A stretch of DNA of 64,000 nucleotides from Diaminobutyricibacter sp. McL0608 (GTDB lineage Bacteria > Actinomycetota > Actinomycetes > Actinomycetales > Microbacteriaceae), in the NCBI RefSeq assembly GCF_039613825.1, contig NZ_CP154826.1, positions 930,001-994,000 of the forward strand. Reading direction: 5' to 3'. The position numbers and the translations under genes are program-made. Below the pieces are notes generated by a model. It was not told where the DNA came from and ran no database searches. It worked only from the letters and a program-made list of their open reading frames with translations. Positions 1 through 9,911 of this stretch are shown here, piece by piece. Numbering within the stretch: position 1 is the stretch's first letter; every line of letters begins with the position of its first letter.

Positions 1-1
1 C

Positions 2-232
2 GGACGCAAGTCGGATCTCGCGATCCTCGGGGAGAACGCCCGCGTCCTCTCCGACTCGTCGAGCGGAATCGTCGTGAGCCAGTCCAAGCGCGTGATCAGC
101 CTCATCGGGGTGAAGGACATCGTCGTCGTCGACACTCCGGATGCGCTGCTCGTGACGACGAGCGAGCACGCCCAGCGAGTGAAGGCCGTCGTGGACGCTC
201 TCAAACTCTCCGGATCGAGCGACGTCCTCTGA
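2..232 (+). CDS. manC: Mannose-1-phosphate guanylyltransferase, C-terminal part (truncated by window edge)
   Basis: This is the last 76 codons of a gene that begins before the window. The reading frame GRKSDLAILGENARVLSDSS continues into VISLIGVKDIVVVDTPDALL and ends SDVL-stop. The segment with LIGVKDIVVVDTPDALLV and SEHAQRVK is the conserved end of the bacterial GDP-mannose pyrophosphorylase family (mannose-1-P + GTP to GDP-mannose), which supplies mannose for cell-wall glycans. In M. tuberculosis the corresponding gene lies near wbbL and rmlD, whose counterparts occur later in this window. The catalytic N-terminal domain is outside the window, so the activity itself cannot be checked. Confidence 0.85.
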   Translation, partial: GRKSDLAILGENARVLSDSSSGIVVSQSKRVISLIGVKDIVVVDTPDALLVTTSEHAQRVKAVVDALKLSGSSDVL

Positions 233-295
233 TTCCGCCCCACAACAGGGTGCACGCGGTGCTCAGATGAGCACTGCGCGAATAGGCATGTATTT

Positions 296-354
296 GTAAC
301 GCTTACGTCAAGAACCTGTTTTCGATTCTTTGAGCATTCGTAACATTCGGTAAC
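296..354 (+). promoter_or_regulatory. GTAAC-rich upstream region of the nucleoside transporter operon
   Basis: The 172-bp gap before the binding-protein gene is locally AT-rich and contains GTAAC three times, at 296, 340 and 350. The last two lie in a direct repeat, ATTCGTAAC/ATTCGGTAAC. A possible -10 hexamer TACATT lies at 361-366. This looks like a promoter and operator region, but the regulator is not identifiable from the sequence. Confidence 0.3.
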
Positions 355-404
355 GTGAAATACATTCGGCCGCACCCGCCGGCCGGCATTCCTTGGAGGA
401 CATC

Positions 405-1490
405 TTGACAATCACAGCCCGAAAGGCCGGTCTCACCGGTCTTGCGGCGATCGGCGCCCTCGCGCTTCTCGCCGGGTGCGCGTCCGCGCCATCCACCAGC
501 AAAACCACACCCGCAGTGGCGAGCAACTTCCTGCCCTGCATGGTCTCTGACAATGGCGGATTCGACGACCACTCGTTCAACCAGTCCAGCTACGAAGGCC
601 TCACCAGCGCGGCCAAGGACCTCGGCATCGACTACAAGAAGGCAGAGTCGAAGACGGCGAACGACTACGCCCCGAACATCCAGAGCATGGTCGACCAGAA
701 CTGCAGCCTGATCATCTCGGTCGGCTTCAACCTGAAGGACGCGACCGAGAAGGCCGCCAAGGCCAACCCGGACATCAACTTCGCCACCGTCGACGACAAC
801 GAGATCAACCTGCCCAACGTCCGGCCGATCATCTTCGACACGGCTCAGGCCGCCTTCCTCGGCGGTTACGCGGCTGCGAGCTTCTCGAAGGCCGGCTCCG
901 TCGGAACCTTCGGCGGCATGCAGTTCCCGACGGTCACCATCTTCATGGACGGCTTCGCTGACGGTGTCAAGTACTACAACGACCAGAAGAGCAAGAACGT
1001 CAAGGTCGTCGGCTGGAACGTCGACTCCCAGAAGGGGTCCTTCACCGGTGGCTTCGCGGCCAACGACGTCGCCAAGCAGACCGCGCAGGGCATCATCGAC
1101 CAGGGCGTCGACGTGCTGATGCCGGTCGGCGGACCGATCTACCAGAGCGCTGCGCAGGCCATCCGCGACTCCGGCAAGAGCATCGCTCTCATGGGTGTCG
1201 ACACGGACGTGTTCGTCTCCGACCCGAGCGTGAAGGACCTGCTCCTCACCTCGGTCATGAAGGGTCTGAACAGTGCGACCGCAGCGGTCGTCAAGGACGC
1301 GGCCGGTGGCAAGTTCACCAACACGCCCTACGTCGGAACCTTGAAGAACGACGGCGTCGGCCTGGCCCCGTTCCACAACTTCGAGTCGAAGGTCGACCCC
1401 GCCCTGCAGGGTGAGCTCGACAAGATCAAGGCCGGCATCATCGACGGCTCGATCAAGGTCACCTCGCCTTCGTCGCCGAAGCAGGGCTAA
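405..1490 (+). CDS. BmpA-family nucleoside-binding lipoprotein (ABC transporter substrate-binding protein)
   Basis: A 361-residue lipoprotein. I place the start at TTG 405 because GGAGGA (395-400) lies at good distance; a TTG at 393 overlaps that ribosome site. The signal peptide has a lipobox LLAGC with the lipid-anchored Cys25. The mature part has features of the BMP/PnrA-like family: MVSDNGGFDDHSFNQ near the start, IISVGFNLKDATEKAAKANP, FLGGYAAA, GGMQFPTVTIFMDGF and PVGGPIYQSA. Members bind purine or pyrimidine nucleosides outside the membrane and hand them to the permease pair encoded downstream. Downstream cytidine deaminase and thymidine phosphorylase genes support nucleosides as the substrate. 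A hairpin after the stop codon probably gives this subunit more mRNA than the rest of the transporter. Confidence 0.9.
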   Translation: MTITARKAGLTGLAAIGALALLAGCASAPSTSKTTPAVASNFLPCMVSDNGGFDDHSFNQSSYEGLTSAAKDLGIDYKKAESKTANDYAPNIQSMVDQNCSLIISVGFNLKDATEKAAKANPDINFATVDDNEINLPNVRPIIFDTAQAAFLGGYAAASFSKAGSVGTFGGMQFPTVTIFMDGFADGVKYYNDQKSKNVKVVGWNVDSQKGSFTGGFAANDVAKQTAQGIIDQGVDVLMPVGGPIYQSAAQAIRDSGKSIALMGVDTDVFVSDPSVKDLLLTSVMKGLNSATAAVVKDAAGGKFTNTPYVGTLKNDGVGLAPFHNFESKVDPALQGELDKIKAGIIDGSIKVTSPSSPKQG

Positions 1491-1508
1491 TACCTCAGCA
1501 ACACCGGA

Positions 1509-1548
1509 CGGGGAGGTCAGCATGTGCTGGCCTCCCCGCTCCTTTTGT
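1509..1548 (+). terminator. Hairpin with T-rich tail between binding-protein and ATPase genes (attenuator-like)
   Basis: CGGGGAGGTCAGCA (1509-1522) pairs with TGCTGGCCTCCCCG (1525-1538) with one G-U pair and a two-base loop, followed by CTCCTTTTG. It lies 20 bp after the lipoprotein stop codon and 120 bp before the next gene of the same transporter. It is a plausible partial terminator or 3'-end stabiliser inside the operon. Confidence 0.65.
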
Positions 1549-1552
1549 CGAT

Positions 1553-1564
1553 GCTCAATTGAGC
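1553..1564. promoter_or_regulatory. Perfect 12-bp palindrome, possible operator
   Basis: GCTCAATTGAGC is a perfect palindrome just after the terminator-like hairpin and upstream of the ATPase gene. A second dyad, CACTG-N9-CAGTG, starts at 1568. Either could be a protein-binding site for an internal promoter; no regulator can be assigned. Confidence 0.25.
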
Positions 1565-1666
1565 GCACACTGACATATGCGCAGTGAGTAGTGTGAAGAG
1601 GCGCACTGTGGCGTTTCGACGACGTGCGATTCGCTGCCCGGGCGAGTAGAGAAGGAACCCACCCGT

Positions 1667-3183
1667 ATGAAGCTCGAACTTCGCGGCATCACGAAGAGAT
1701 TCGGTGCCCTGGTCGCAAACGACCACATCGATCTCACGGTAGAACCCGGTGAGATCCATTGCCTTCTCGGTGAGAACGGCGCAGGCAAGTCCACCCTGAT
1801 GAACGTGCTCTACGGCCTCTACCAGGCCGAAGAGGGCGACATCCTGCTCGACGACGAAGTCCAGCGCTTCAACGGCCCCGGCGATGCGATGAAGGCGGGA
1901 ATCGGCATGGTGCACCAGCACTTCATGCTCATCCCCGTGTTCACGGTGGCCGAGAACGTGATGCTCGGTCACGAGCAGACGAAGTTCGGCGGGCGCCTCG
2001 ACCTCCCGGCGGCCCGCAAGCGCGTCCAGGAGATCTCGGCGCGATTCGGTTTTCACCTCGACCCTGATGCCCTGATCGAGGACCTCCCTGTCGGCGTCCA
2101 GCAGCGGGTCGAGATCATCAAGGCGCTCTCCCGCGACGCCAAGGTCCTCGTCTTCGACGAGCCGACCGCGGTCCTCACACCCCAGGAGACGGATGAACTG
2201 ATGGAGATCATGCGTCAGCTCAAGGCGCAGGGCACCGCCATCGTCTTCATCACCCACAAGCTGCGTGAGGTCCGCGAGGTCGCCGACCGCATCACGGTCA
2301 TCCGCCTCGGGAAGGTCGTCGGCGAGGTCGCCCCGACCGCGACGAACACCGAGATGGCCTCGATGATGGTGGGCCGCGCGGTCGAGCTCACCGTGCACAA
2401 GGAGCCGGCCACGCCAGGGGACGCCGCGCTCGTCGTCAACGAGCTCTCCGTCATCGACCCGATCGGCCAGCTCGTCGTCAACCGGGTGTCGTTCGAGGTG
2501 CGCGCAGGGGAGATCCTCGCGATCGCCGGCGTTCAGGGCAACGGCCAGACCGAGCTGACCGAAGCGCTGCTCGGCCTCCAGCCGCGTGTCACCGGCACCA
2601 TCGAGCTCGACGGAAAGCCGATCACCGGCCTCAGCGTGCGCAAAGTACTCGACACCGGCGTCGGCTTCGTGCCGGAGGACCGCAACGAAGACGGCCTCGT
2701 CGGTGAGTTCACCATCGCCGAGAACCTCATGCTCGACCGCTCCACCAGCGCACCGTTCGTCAAGGGCGGGAACCTCCAGCTCGGCTACCGCGCAGAGTTC
2801 GCCGAGCAGAAGGTCGAGGAGTTCGACGTGCGCTCGCAGGGCATCGACACGAAAGTCGGACGTCTCTCCGGCGGCAACGCCCAGAAAGTCGTTCTGGCAC
2901 GCGAGCTGAGCCGCGATCTGCGGCTGTTCGTGGCTGCCCAGCCGACGCGAGGACTCGACGTCGGTTCCATCGAATTCGTCCACAAACGCATCGTCGCGAC
3001 CCGCGACGCGGGGCTTCCCGTGATCGTGGTCTCGACCGAGCTCGACGAGGTCGCGGCCCTTGCCGACCGCATCGCCGTGATGTACCGCGGCGGCATCGTC
3101 GGAATCGTGCCGGGGAACACATCGCGTGACGTCCTCGGCCTCATGATGGCCGGAGAGCACCCGGCGGATGCGGGGGTCGCAGC

Positions 3184-3187
<4 letters not shown>
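1667..3187 (+). CDS. Nucleoside ABC transporter ATP-binding protein (two fused ATPase domains)
   Basis: 506 residues with two nucleotide-binding domains in tandem, as in the RbsA/YufO/NupA type. The first has Walker A GENGAGKST (about residues 35-43), LPVGVQQRVEI in place of the usual signature, and Walker B VLVFDEPTAVLT (about 160). The second has a degenerate P-loop GVQGNGQTE (about 288), signature LSGGNAQK (about 400), and AAQPTRGLD instead of the usual DEPTRGLD, so hydrolysis probably relies on the first site. It energises uptake of nucleosides caught by the upstream lipoprotein. The stop codon overlaps the start of the next permease gene by 4 bp, indicating translational coupling. Confidence 0.92.
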
Positions 3188-4442
<1,255 letters not shown>

Positions 4443-4446
<4 letters not shown>

Positions 4447-5729
4447 GCACCGCAACGACCACCGTCCAGCCCGACGCCGGGCCCATCGTCCTCGAGCGCA
4501 CCCAGATCAAGAGCTGGAAGGCGCCGATCGCGCTCGGCGTGTTCGCGATCATCGGGCTCATCCTCTTCTTCGGGCTGTCCCGCTCGGGTGAAAGCAGCTT
4601 CCGCTTCACCGAACCGGGTGACGTGATCAAGCTGAGTGTGCTCACGGTGCCCACGGCCGCGACTTGCATCGTCGTGGCGATCATCCTCGTGCTGCTCGCC
4701 GCGCTCAGCTGGTTCCTCGTGTGGCGGGTGGGTAAATCGCCGCTGTGGTTGGCCATCGTGTTCGCCGTCATCTTCATGTTCGGGTTCCTGACCTGGGCCG
4801 CGGCAGGCCACACGGTACCGTTCACCGGACTCCTGCTTGGAAGCGTGAGCCTTTCCGTGCCCCTCGTCTTCGGCGCGCTCGGCGGTGTCATCTCCGAGCG
4901 AGGCGGCGTCGTGAACGTCGCGATCGAGGGGCAGCTGCTCGCCGGTGCGTTCGCATCGGCCGTGATCGCGTCAGCCACGCACAACGTGTTCGCCGGGCTG
5001 GTCGGGGCAATGGTCGCCGGAGTGCTCGTCTCGTTCGTCCTCGGGGCGTTCGCGATCAAATACCTGGTCGACCAGGTGATCGTCGGCGTCGTGCTCAACG
5101 TTCTGGTGACCGGACTGACGAGCTTCCTCTTCTCCCAGGTGCTCTCGGCCAACCCGACCGTGCTGAATGCACCGCCGCGTCTGTCGCGGTTCCCCATCCC
5201 GTTTCTCAGCGACATCCCGATCGTGGGCCCGGTGCTGTTCAACCAGTCGCTGATCGTGTACCTGATGTACATCGCGATCTTCGCGGTGTGGTTCGGCCTG
5301 TTCCACACCCGCTGGGGACTTCGCCTGCGGTCCGTCGGCGAGCACCCGAAGGCCGCTGACACCGTAGGCATCAACGTCACGGGGACGCGGTTCTGGAACG
5401 TCTCGCTCGCCGGCGCGGTTGCCGGTCTGGGAGGCGCGTACTTCACGCTCGTGTCGGCTCCCGGCTTCGGCAAAGAGATGACAGCGGGCGCGGGCTTCAT
5501 CGCTCTCGCAGCGGTGATCTTCGGTCGCTGGGACCCCATCCGGGCCACCCTCGCCGCGCTGCTGTTCGGTTTCGCGTCCTATCTGCAGACCACGCTGAGC
5601 ATCATCGGCTCGCCGGTACCCAGCGAATTCATGCTGATGCTGCCCTATCTCGTCACGATCTTCGCGGTTGCAGGCCTCGTCGGGCAGTCGAGGGCCCCCG
5701 CGGCCGACGGCAAACCGTACATCAAGTAG
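4443..5729 (+). CDS. Nucleoside ABC transporter permease 2
   Basis: 428 residues with about ten membrane segments. The N-terminal 110 residues hold extra membrane helices before the conserved core that begins with PLVFGALGGVISERGGVVNVAIEGQ. The cytoplasmic loop SVGEHPKAADTVGINV corresponds to the ATPase-contact loop of permease 1. It is the partner permease of the BMP-type nucleoside importer. It starts within the stop codon of permease 1 and is followed 8 bp later by the cytidine deaminase gene, which supports pyrimidine nucleosides as at least one substrate. Confidence 0.92.
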
Positions 5730-5737
5730 GGGAGCGC

Positions 5738-6151
5738 ATGACCGACCTCGCGATCGACTGGGATGCGCTGCGCGAAGCCGCGCGCTCGGCGATGAAGAAC
5801 GCCTACGCGCCCTACTCGGAATTCCCGGTGGGCGCGGCTGCCCTGGTGGACGACGGCCGCATCGTGAGCGGATGCAACGTCGAGAACGCCAGCTATGGTG
5901 TGACGCTCTGCGCCGAATGCGGGCTCGTCTCCGCGCTGCACATGAGCGGAGGCGGACAGCTCGTCGCCTTCACCTGCGTCGACGGTCACGGCAACATCCT
6001 GATGCCATGCGGCCGCTGTCGGCAGTTGCTCTATGAGCACTCCGCTCACGACATGGTGCTCGAGACCGTCTCGGGCATCCGCACGATCGACGAAGTTCTG
6101 CCCGACGCGTTCGGGCCACGACAGCTGACCGACTACAAGGGACAGGACTAG
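5738..6151 (+). CDS. cdd: Cytidine deaminase
   Basis: A 137-residue enzyme of the small tetrameric cytidine deaminase family, which converts (deoxy)cytidine to (deoxy)uridine. The zinc site is complete: C58-A59-E60 (CAEC, with Glu60 as proton shuttle) and PCGRC with Cys91 and Cys94. The substrate-binding NVENASYG precedes it. GGGGAG just upstream is a good ribosome site. It is co-transcribed with the transporter genes and is followed immediately by deoA, giving a route from imported cytidine to uracil and sugar phosphate. Confidence 0.95.
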   Translation: MTDLAIDWDALREAARSAMKNAYAPYSEFPVGAAALVDDGRIVSGCNVENASYGVTLCAECGLVSALHMSGGGQLVAFTCVDGHGNILMPCGRCRQLLYEHSAHDMVLETVSGIRTIDEVLPDAFGPRQLTDYKGQD

Positions 6152-7468
6152 ATGAGCACCACCGCCACCACCGGCGGGGTCGAGGCGTTCGACGCCGTCG
6201 ACCTGATCCACGCCAAGCGCGACAAGGGCGAACTGTCCACCGCACAGATCGACTGGCTGATCGACGCCTACACACGGGGGTACGTCGCCGACGAGCAGAT
6301 GTCGGCGATGACCATGGCCATCTTCCTGAACGGGATGACCAGGCGCGAGATCCGCGACATGACCATGGCGATGATCGCATCCGGCGAACGGATGTCGTTC
6401 GAAGGACTCGGCAAGCCGACCACCGACAAGCATTCGACCGGTGGAGTCGGGGACAAGATCACACTCCCGCTGATGCCCCTGGTCGCCGTGTTCGACGTCG
6501 CGGTTCCGCAGCTCTCGGGTCGCGGGCTCGGCCACACGGGAGGAACCCTCGACAAGCTCGAGAGCATCCCGGGCTGGCGAGCCAACCTGACCAACCAGGA
6601 GATGTTCGACCAGTTGCGCGATGTGGGTGGCGTGATCTGCGCGGCAGGCAGCGGTCTCGCGCCGGCCGACGGCAAACTGTACGCGCTGCGCGACATCACC
6701 GGTACCGTCGAGGCGATCCCCCTGATCGCGTCCTCCATCATGAGCAAGAAGGTCGCCGAGGGCACGGGTGCGCTCGTGCTCGACGTGAAGTTCGGCTCGG
6801 GCGCGTTCCTCAAGGACATCGAGCGGTCGCGCGAGCTCGCACGCACGATGGTCGACCTCGGGCGGGATGCTGGGGTCGCCACCTCGGCGCTGCTCACGAA
6901 CATGAACGTCCCTCTCGGTCTCGCGATCGGTAACGCGAACGAGGTGCGGGAATCGGTCGAGGTCCTCGCCGGCGGCGGACCCTCCGACATCGTCGAACTG
7001 ACGGTGGCGCTGGCACGCGAGATGCTCGCACTCGTCGGCAAGACCGACGTCGACGTGGAGGCAGCGCTCACGGACGGCCGGGCGATGGACAAGTGGCGTG
7101 AGGTCATCCGCGCGCAGGGCGGAGACCCGGATGCGCCGCTTCCGGTTGCGAAGGAGACCCACACCGTCGTCGCGGATCGCGATGGCGTGCTCGTCGAGCA
7201 GCAGGCTCTGCCGTTCGGGATCGGGGCGTGGCGACTGGGGGCCGGACGGGCCCGCAAACAGGACCCGGTGCAGCACGCTGCCGGGATCGACCTGCACGCG
7301 AAGCCGGGCGACACCGTGCGCGCAGGCCAGCCCCTGTTCACGCTGTCGGCGGACGAGCCGGCGCGTTTCGAGCGCGCGCTGGAGGCTGTCGAAGGCGCAT
7401 GGCGGATCGGCGGCTCCGGGGACCCCGTCCTCGACGGCGGCCCGCTCATCGCCGACCGTATCTCCTAG
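6152..7468 (+). CDS. deoA: Thymidine phosphorylase (pyrimidine-nucleoside phosphorylase)
   Basis: A 438-residue enzyme that splits thymidine, deoxyuridine or uridine with phosphate to give the base and (deoxy)ribose-1-phosphate. The family signature SGRGLGHTGGTLDKLESI lies at about residues 122-139, the phosphate-binding KHSTGGVGDK at about 91-100, and the helix MSKKVAEGTGALVLDVK follows. The three-domain length is normal. The ATG follows the cdd stop codon directly. This gene ends the transporter/salvage operon; past it lies the palindromic repeat array at 7546-7699. Confidence 0.95.
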   Translation: MSTTATTGGVEAFDAVDLIHAKRDKGELSTAQIDWLIDAYTRGYVADEQMSAMTMAIFLNGMTRREIRDMTMAMIASGERMSFEGLGKPTTDKHSTGGVGDKITLPLMPLVAVFDVAVPQLSGRGLGHTGGTLDKLESIPGWRANLTNQEMFDQLRDVGGVICAAGSGLAPADGKLYALRDITGTVEAIPLIASSIMSKKVAEGTGALVLDVKFGSGAFLKDIERSRELARTMVDLGRDAGVATSALLTNMNVPLGLAIGNANEVRESVEVLAGGGPSDIVELTVALAREMLALVGKTDVDVEAALTDGRAMDKWREVIRAQGGDPDAPLPVAKETHTVVADRDGVLVEQQALPFGIGAWRLGAGRARKQDPVQHAAGIDLHAKPGDTVRAGQPLFTLSADEPARFERALEAVEGAWRIGGSGDPVLDGGPLIADRIS

Positions 7469-7545
7469 CGCTCTCGAGGGCCTCTCGCCCCGTCGCGCGA
7501 AAGACGACCTGCACCCCACAGCGGTCGCGAACGCACCAGTTCGAG

Positions 7546-7699
7546 ATTGGTCCCCAATATATTGGCGACCAATCGACTTGTTCGCCAATGTATTGGCAAC
7601 CAACCTCCCAAGGCCGGTCCAGCCCATGGATTGGTCGCCAAAATCTTGGCAACCAATCGCTCCACGGTCGCATATTTTGGCAACCTATTGGTCGTTGAG
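7546..7699. repeat. Array of imperfect 28-bp palindromes (four units plus a half-site)
   Basis: Units of consensus ATTGGTCGCCAA-TATA-like centre-TTGGCAACCAAT lie at 7546-7573, 7577-7604, 7630-7657 and 7661-7688, with a further half-site ATTGGTCG at 7687. Units 1-3 are near-perfect dyads; the left arm of unit 4 is degraded. Start-to-start distances are 31, 53 and 31 bp, close to three and five helical turns, so the units face the same side of the DNA. The array fills the gap between the convergent deoA and DUF559-type genes. It has no T-tracts typical of terminators. Function unknown: candidates are a REP-like mobile palindrome family, an operator array or a nucleoid-protein site. Confidence 0.85.
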
Positions 7700-8596
7700 C
7701 CCACCCCGAGCGATGAGCGCGCGACGGGTTCGTGCGCACGCCTCGTCGAATGTCATATGTCTGTCGACGCGGACGGTGAGCCAGCCTTCGGCAGCGATGT
7801 TGTTCAGCCGTACAACGTCGCGACCGTACTGTCGGTCGTCGGTGCGGTGGTGCTCGCCGTCGTACTCCACGAGCACCCTGGCCCGAGCGTAGACAAGATC
7901 GCCGATCGCCAATTCGCGGCCGTGAGCGTCGACGATCGCCACATTCACCTGCGGCTCGGGGAGCCCGGCGCGAACCAGCGCAAGGCGGAGCATCGACTCA
8001 CGTGGCGACTCCACCCGCTCGCGTATCTGTGCCAGGGCCGCCCGGAGGCGTCTCGAGCCAGGGGATTGGCCGTATGCCGACACCGCCGCAGCGATCTCGA
8101 CGTGTGTGGCGATGGCGCGCGGCCGCCCAAGCAGCCGATCGCCGGCCACTATCAGTTCGTCCAGAGTCAGGACACCGGACAACTGGCACCAGGCCACCGA
8201 GGCGCTCACAACCTGGAGCCCATTCCCTTCGACGACCTCCACCCGATCGCGGCGCGCCGAGTGTCCAATTACTCCGACGACACGGGGAGGTCGAACCGGT
8301 GCAAACGATGAAACGTGAATTTCGCCTTCCCGTTCCAGTCGGAAGGGCAGCGGCAGGCCGTGGAGGCGCGCCGCCGTCGTGTGGCTGAAGAACTGCTCCG
8401 GTTTGAGGCGAGCAGAGAGTGCCTCGCACCGGCCTCGGAAGTTCTCAGAAAGCCGCGCATCGACGCGGACTCCGTGAAATGGTCGCGCGAGATCGGAGGC
8501 GAACATTCGATGCGCGGGGACACCCGCCTCCGTCGCCTGCGCGACGGTGAACGGCCGGTTTCTCAGGGCGGAAGGGAGCGGGCTGCGGCTGGGCAT
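7685..8596 (-). CDS. AbiEi-like / DUF559 endonuclease-fold protein (paralogue of the gene at 16942)
   Basis: 303 residues. The N-terminal half resembles the winged-helix region of AbiEi-type antitoxin domain proteins common in actinobacteria (RPFTVAQATEAGVPAHRM, then HTTAARLHGLPLP). The C-terminal part has the layout of the DUF559/very-short-patch-repair-like nuclease fold: Glu200, Asp233 (IGDLVY), Glu244 (VLVEYDGEHH) and His249-250. These are the positions expected for a PD-(D/E)XK metal site, so nuclease activity is possible but unproven. Its 3' end runs into the last unit of the palindromic array at 7546-7699. It is divergent from the SAH-hydrolase-like gene. The real role of this abundant actinobacterial family is not established. 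Confidence 0.75.
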   Translation of the reverse strand: MPSRSPLPSALRNRPFTVAQATEAGVPAHRMFASDLARPFHGVRVDARLSENFRGRCEALSARLKPEQFFSHTTAARLHGLPLPFRLEREGEIHVSSFAPVRPPRVVGVIGHSARRDRVEVVEGNGLQVVSASVAWCQLSGVLTLDELIVAGDRLLGRPRAIATHVEIAAAVSAYGQSPGSRRLRAALAQIRERVESPRESMLRLALVRAGLPEPQVNVAIVDAHGRELAIGDLVYARARVLVEYDGEHHRTDDRQYGRDVVRLNNIAAEGWLTVRVDRHMTFDEACARTRRALIARGGLNDQ

Positions 8597-8686
8597 GACC
8601 GAAGCTTGGCGAGCTCAGCGCGCTCGGGCACCGTGAACTGCGCGAACAGTGGATAACGCTTGCGGCTCCAGTAATTGTGGATACCT

Positions 8687-8713
8687 ATATGAAACTCACT
8701 TGCAAATATGAAA
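8687..8713 (+). promoter_or_regulatory. Direct repeat ATATGAAA upstream of the SAHH-like operon
   Basis: ATATGAAA occurs at 8687-8694 and again at 8706-8713, 19 bp apart, in an AT-rich patch 11-37 bp before the start codon at 8724. The position suits a promoter or operator, perhaps for the IclR-family regulator encoded second in the operon, but this link is inference. Confidence 0.35.
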
Positions 8714-8723
8714 GAATGATCCG

Positions 8724-9911
8724 ATGAACAACGCAGACATCGACCTCGCTGCAAAGGGCCGCGCGCGCATCGACTGGATCCGTTCCCGCATGCCCCTTCT
8801 CGCTCAGGCCCGAGCGCATTTCGCCGACACGAAGCCGTTCGCCGGGCACCGCATCGGCATGTCCCTCCACCTCGAGCCGAAGACGGCGGTGCTGCTCGAG
8901 ACCCTCGCCGCCGGCGGTGCCGAGATCGTCGCCACCGGCAACTACGGCTCGACGCAGGACGACACCGTCGCCGCACTCCGCGGTGCAGGGATGACCGTGT
9001 TCGGCGCCCGCGACGACACGCTCGAACAGCACGAAGCCAACGTGGGGGCGGTACTCGACAGCGCCCCCGACATCCTTCTCGACAACGGCGCCGACCTCGC
9101 GGCGGGAGTCGTCGAGCGCAACGCCCAGGCATCGATCATCGGCGGCACCGAGGAGACGACCTCAGGCGCCGACCGGCTCCGCGGCGAGCTCGCGGGCGCA
9201 CTACCGTTTCCGGTCGTCGTGATCAACGACAGCCGCCTGAAAGCGATCGGCGAGAACCGGCACGCGGTCGGCCAGTCGATCGTCGAGAGTTTCATGCGCA
9301 TCACCAATCTCATGGTTCCCGGCCGTCATGTGGTGGTGGTCGGCTACGGCTGGTGCGGCCGCGGCATCGCACAGTATTTCCGTTCCCTGGGCGCTCAGGT
9401 CGGCGTGGTCGAGCTCGACGTCATGAAAGCGTTCGAAGCCGCCCTCGACGGATTCCGTGTGGCATCGCTCGCCGAACTGGCCGGGTGGGCGGATGTTCTC
9501 ATCACCGCGACAGGCCGCGAACGCGTCGTCGGTGCCGACATCTTCGACCTTCTGCGCGACGACGTCGTACTCGGCAATTCCGGCCATTTCCCCTGGGAGA
9601 TCGATGTCGCGGCCCTGCGAGCGGATGCCACCGTCATCGACCAGGTCGATGACGGTATCGAGCGCATCCATCGGCCGAACGGGAGCCGCGTCGTCCTGCT
9701 GGCGGGCGGCCGGATGTTCAACCTCGCCGGTCGCGAACCGAAGGGCAATTCCCTCGAATCGATGGACCTGGGGTTCTTGTTGCAGGCGCTTTCGCTTGAG
9801 CGCGTGGCGACGGATGCGGGCAGCCTGCGTCCTGGCGCGCAGCCCGTCCCCGATGACATCGAACGTCTCATCGCGGCGCGGTTCATCGCCGCTCTCGGAG
9901 CTTCGCGCTGA
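8724..9911 (+). CDS. Divergent S-adenosylhomocysteine hydrolase family protein
   Basis: 395 residues, related to adenosylhomocysteinase. Conserved elements are GMSLHLEPKTAVLLETL (His49), LDNGADL (about 120-125), EETTSG (143-148), NDS-x-L-K (Asn168, Lys173), the NAD-binding GYGWCGRG (207-214) and NSGHFPWEID. Important differences: the family Asp that follows the catalytic Lys by four residues is Glu177; the Gly-His-Pro near the nucleoside (before the MSNSF-like segment) is replaced by PKGNS; and the C-terminal Lys/Tyr extension of the classical enzyme is missing. I therefore infer an altered or broader substrate such as another nucleoside-homocysteine thioether. It starts an operon with an IclR regulator (1-bp overlap at 9911) and adenosine deaminase. 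Confidence 0.8.
   Translation: MNNADIDLAAKGRARIDWIRSRMPLLAQARAHFADTKPFAGHRIGMSLHLEPKTAVLLETLAAGGAEIVATGNYGSTQDDTVAALRGAGMTVFGARDDTLEQHEANVGAVLDSAPDILLDNGADLAAGVVERNAQASIIGGTEETTSGADRLRGELAGALPFPVVVINDSRLKAIGENRHAVGQSIVESFMRITNLMVPGRHVVVVGYGWCGRGIAQYFRSLGAQVGVVELDVMKAFEAALDGFRVASLAELAGWADVLITATGRERVVGADIFDLLRDDVVLGNSGHFPWEIDVAALRADATVIDQVDDGIERIHRPNGSRVVLLAGGRMFNLAGREPKGNSLESMDLGFLLQALSLERVATDAGSLRPGAQPVPDDIERLIAARFIAALGASR

Noticed and set aside
233-404. Purine or other riboswitch upstream of the nucleoside transporter
   Set aside because: I looked for the three-way-junction pattern of purine riboswitches and for other classes and found no matching conserved core; only GTAAC repeats stand out.
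303-1568. Long open frame on the minus strand opposite the BmpA-like gene
   Set aside because: High GC produces long antisense frames; its composition (Arg/Val/Asp-rich, no hydrophobic core) is that of a shadow of the plus-strand gene, which has a lipobox and family motifs.
7546-7699. Palindrome array read as a small protein with repeated ILATN / IGDQS peptides
   Set aside because: Open frames exist on both strands because the repeat lacks stops, but the repetition is at the DNA level with dyad symmetry and variable spacing, and no start signal fits.
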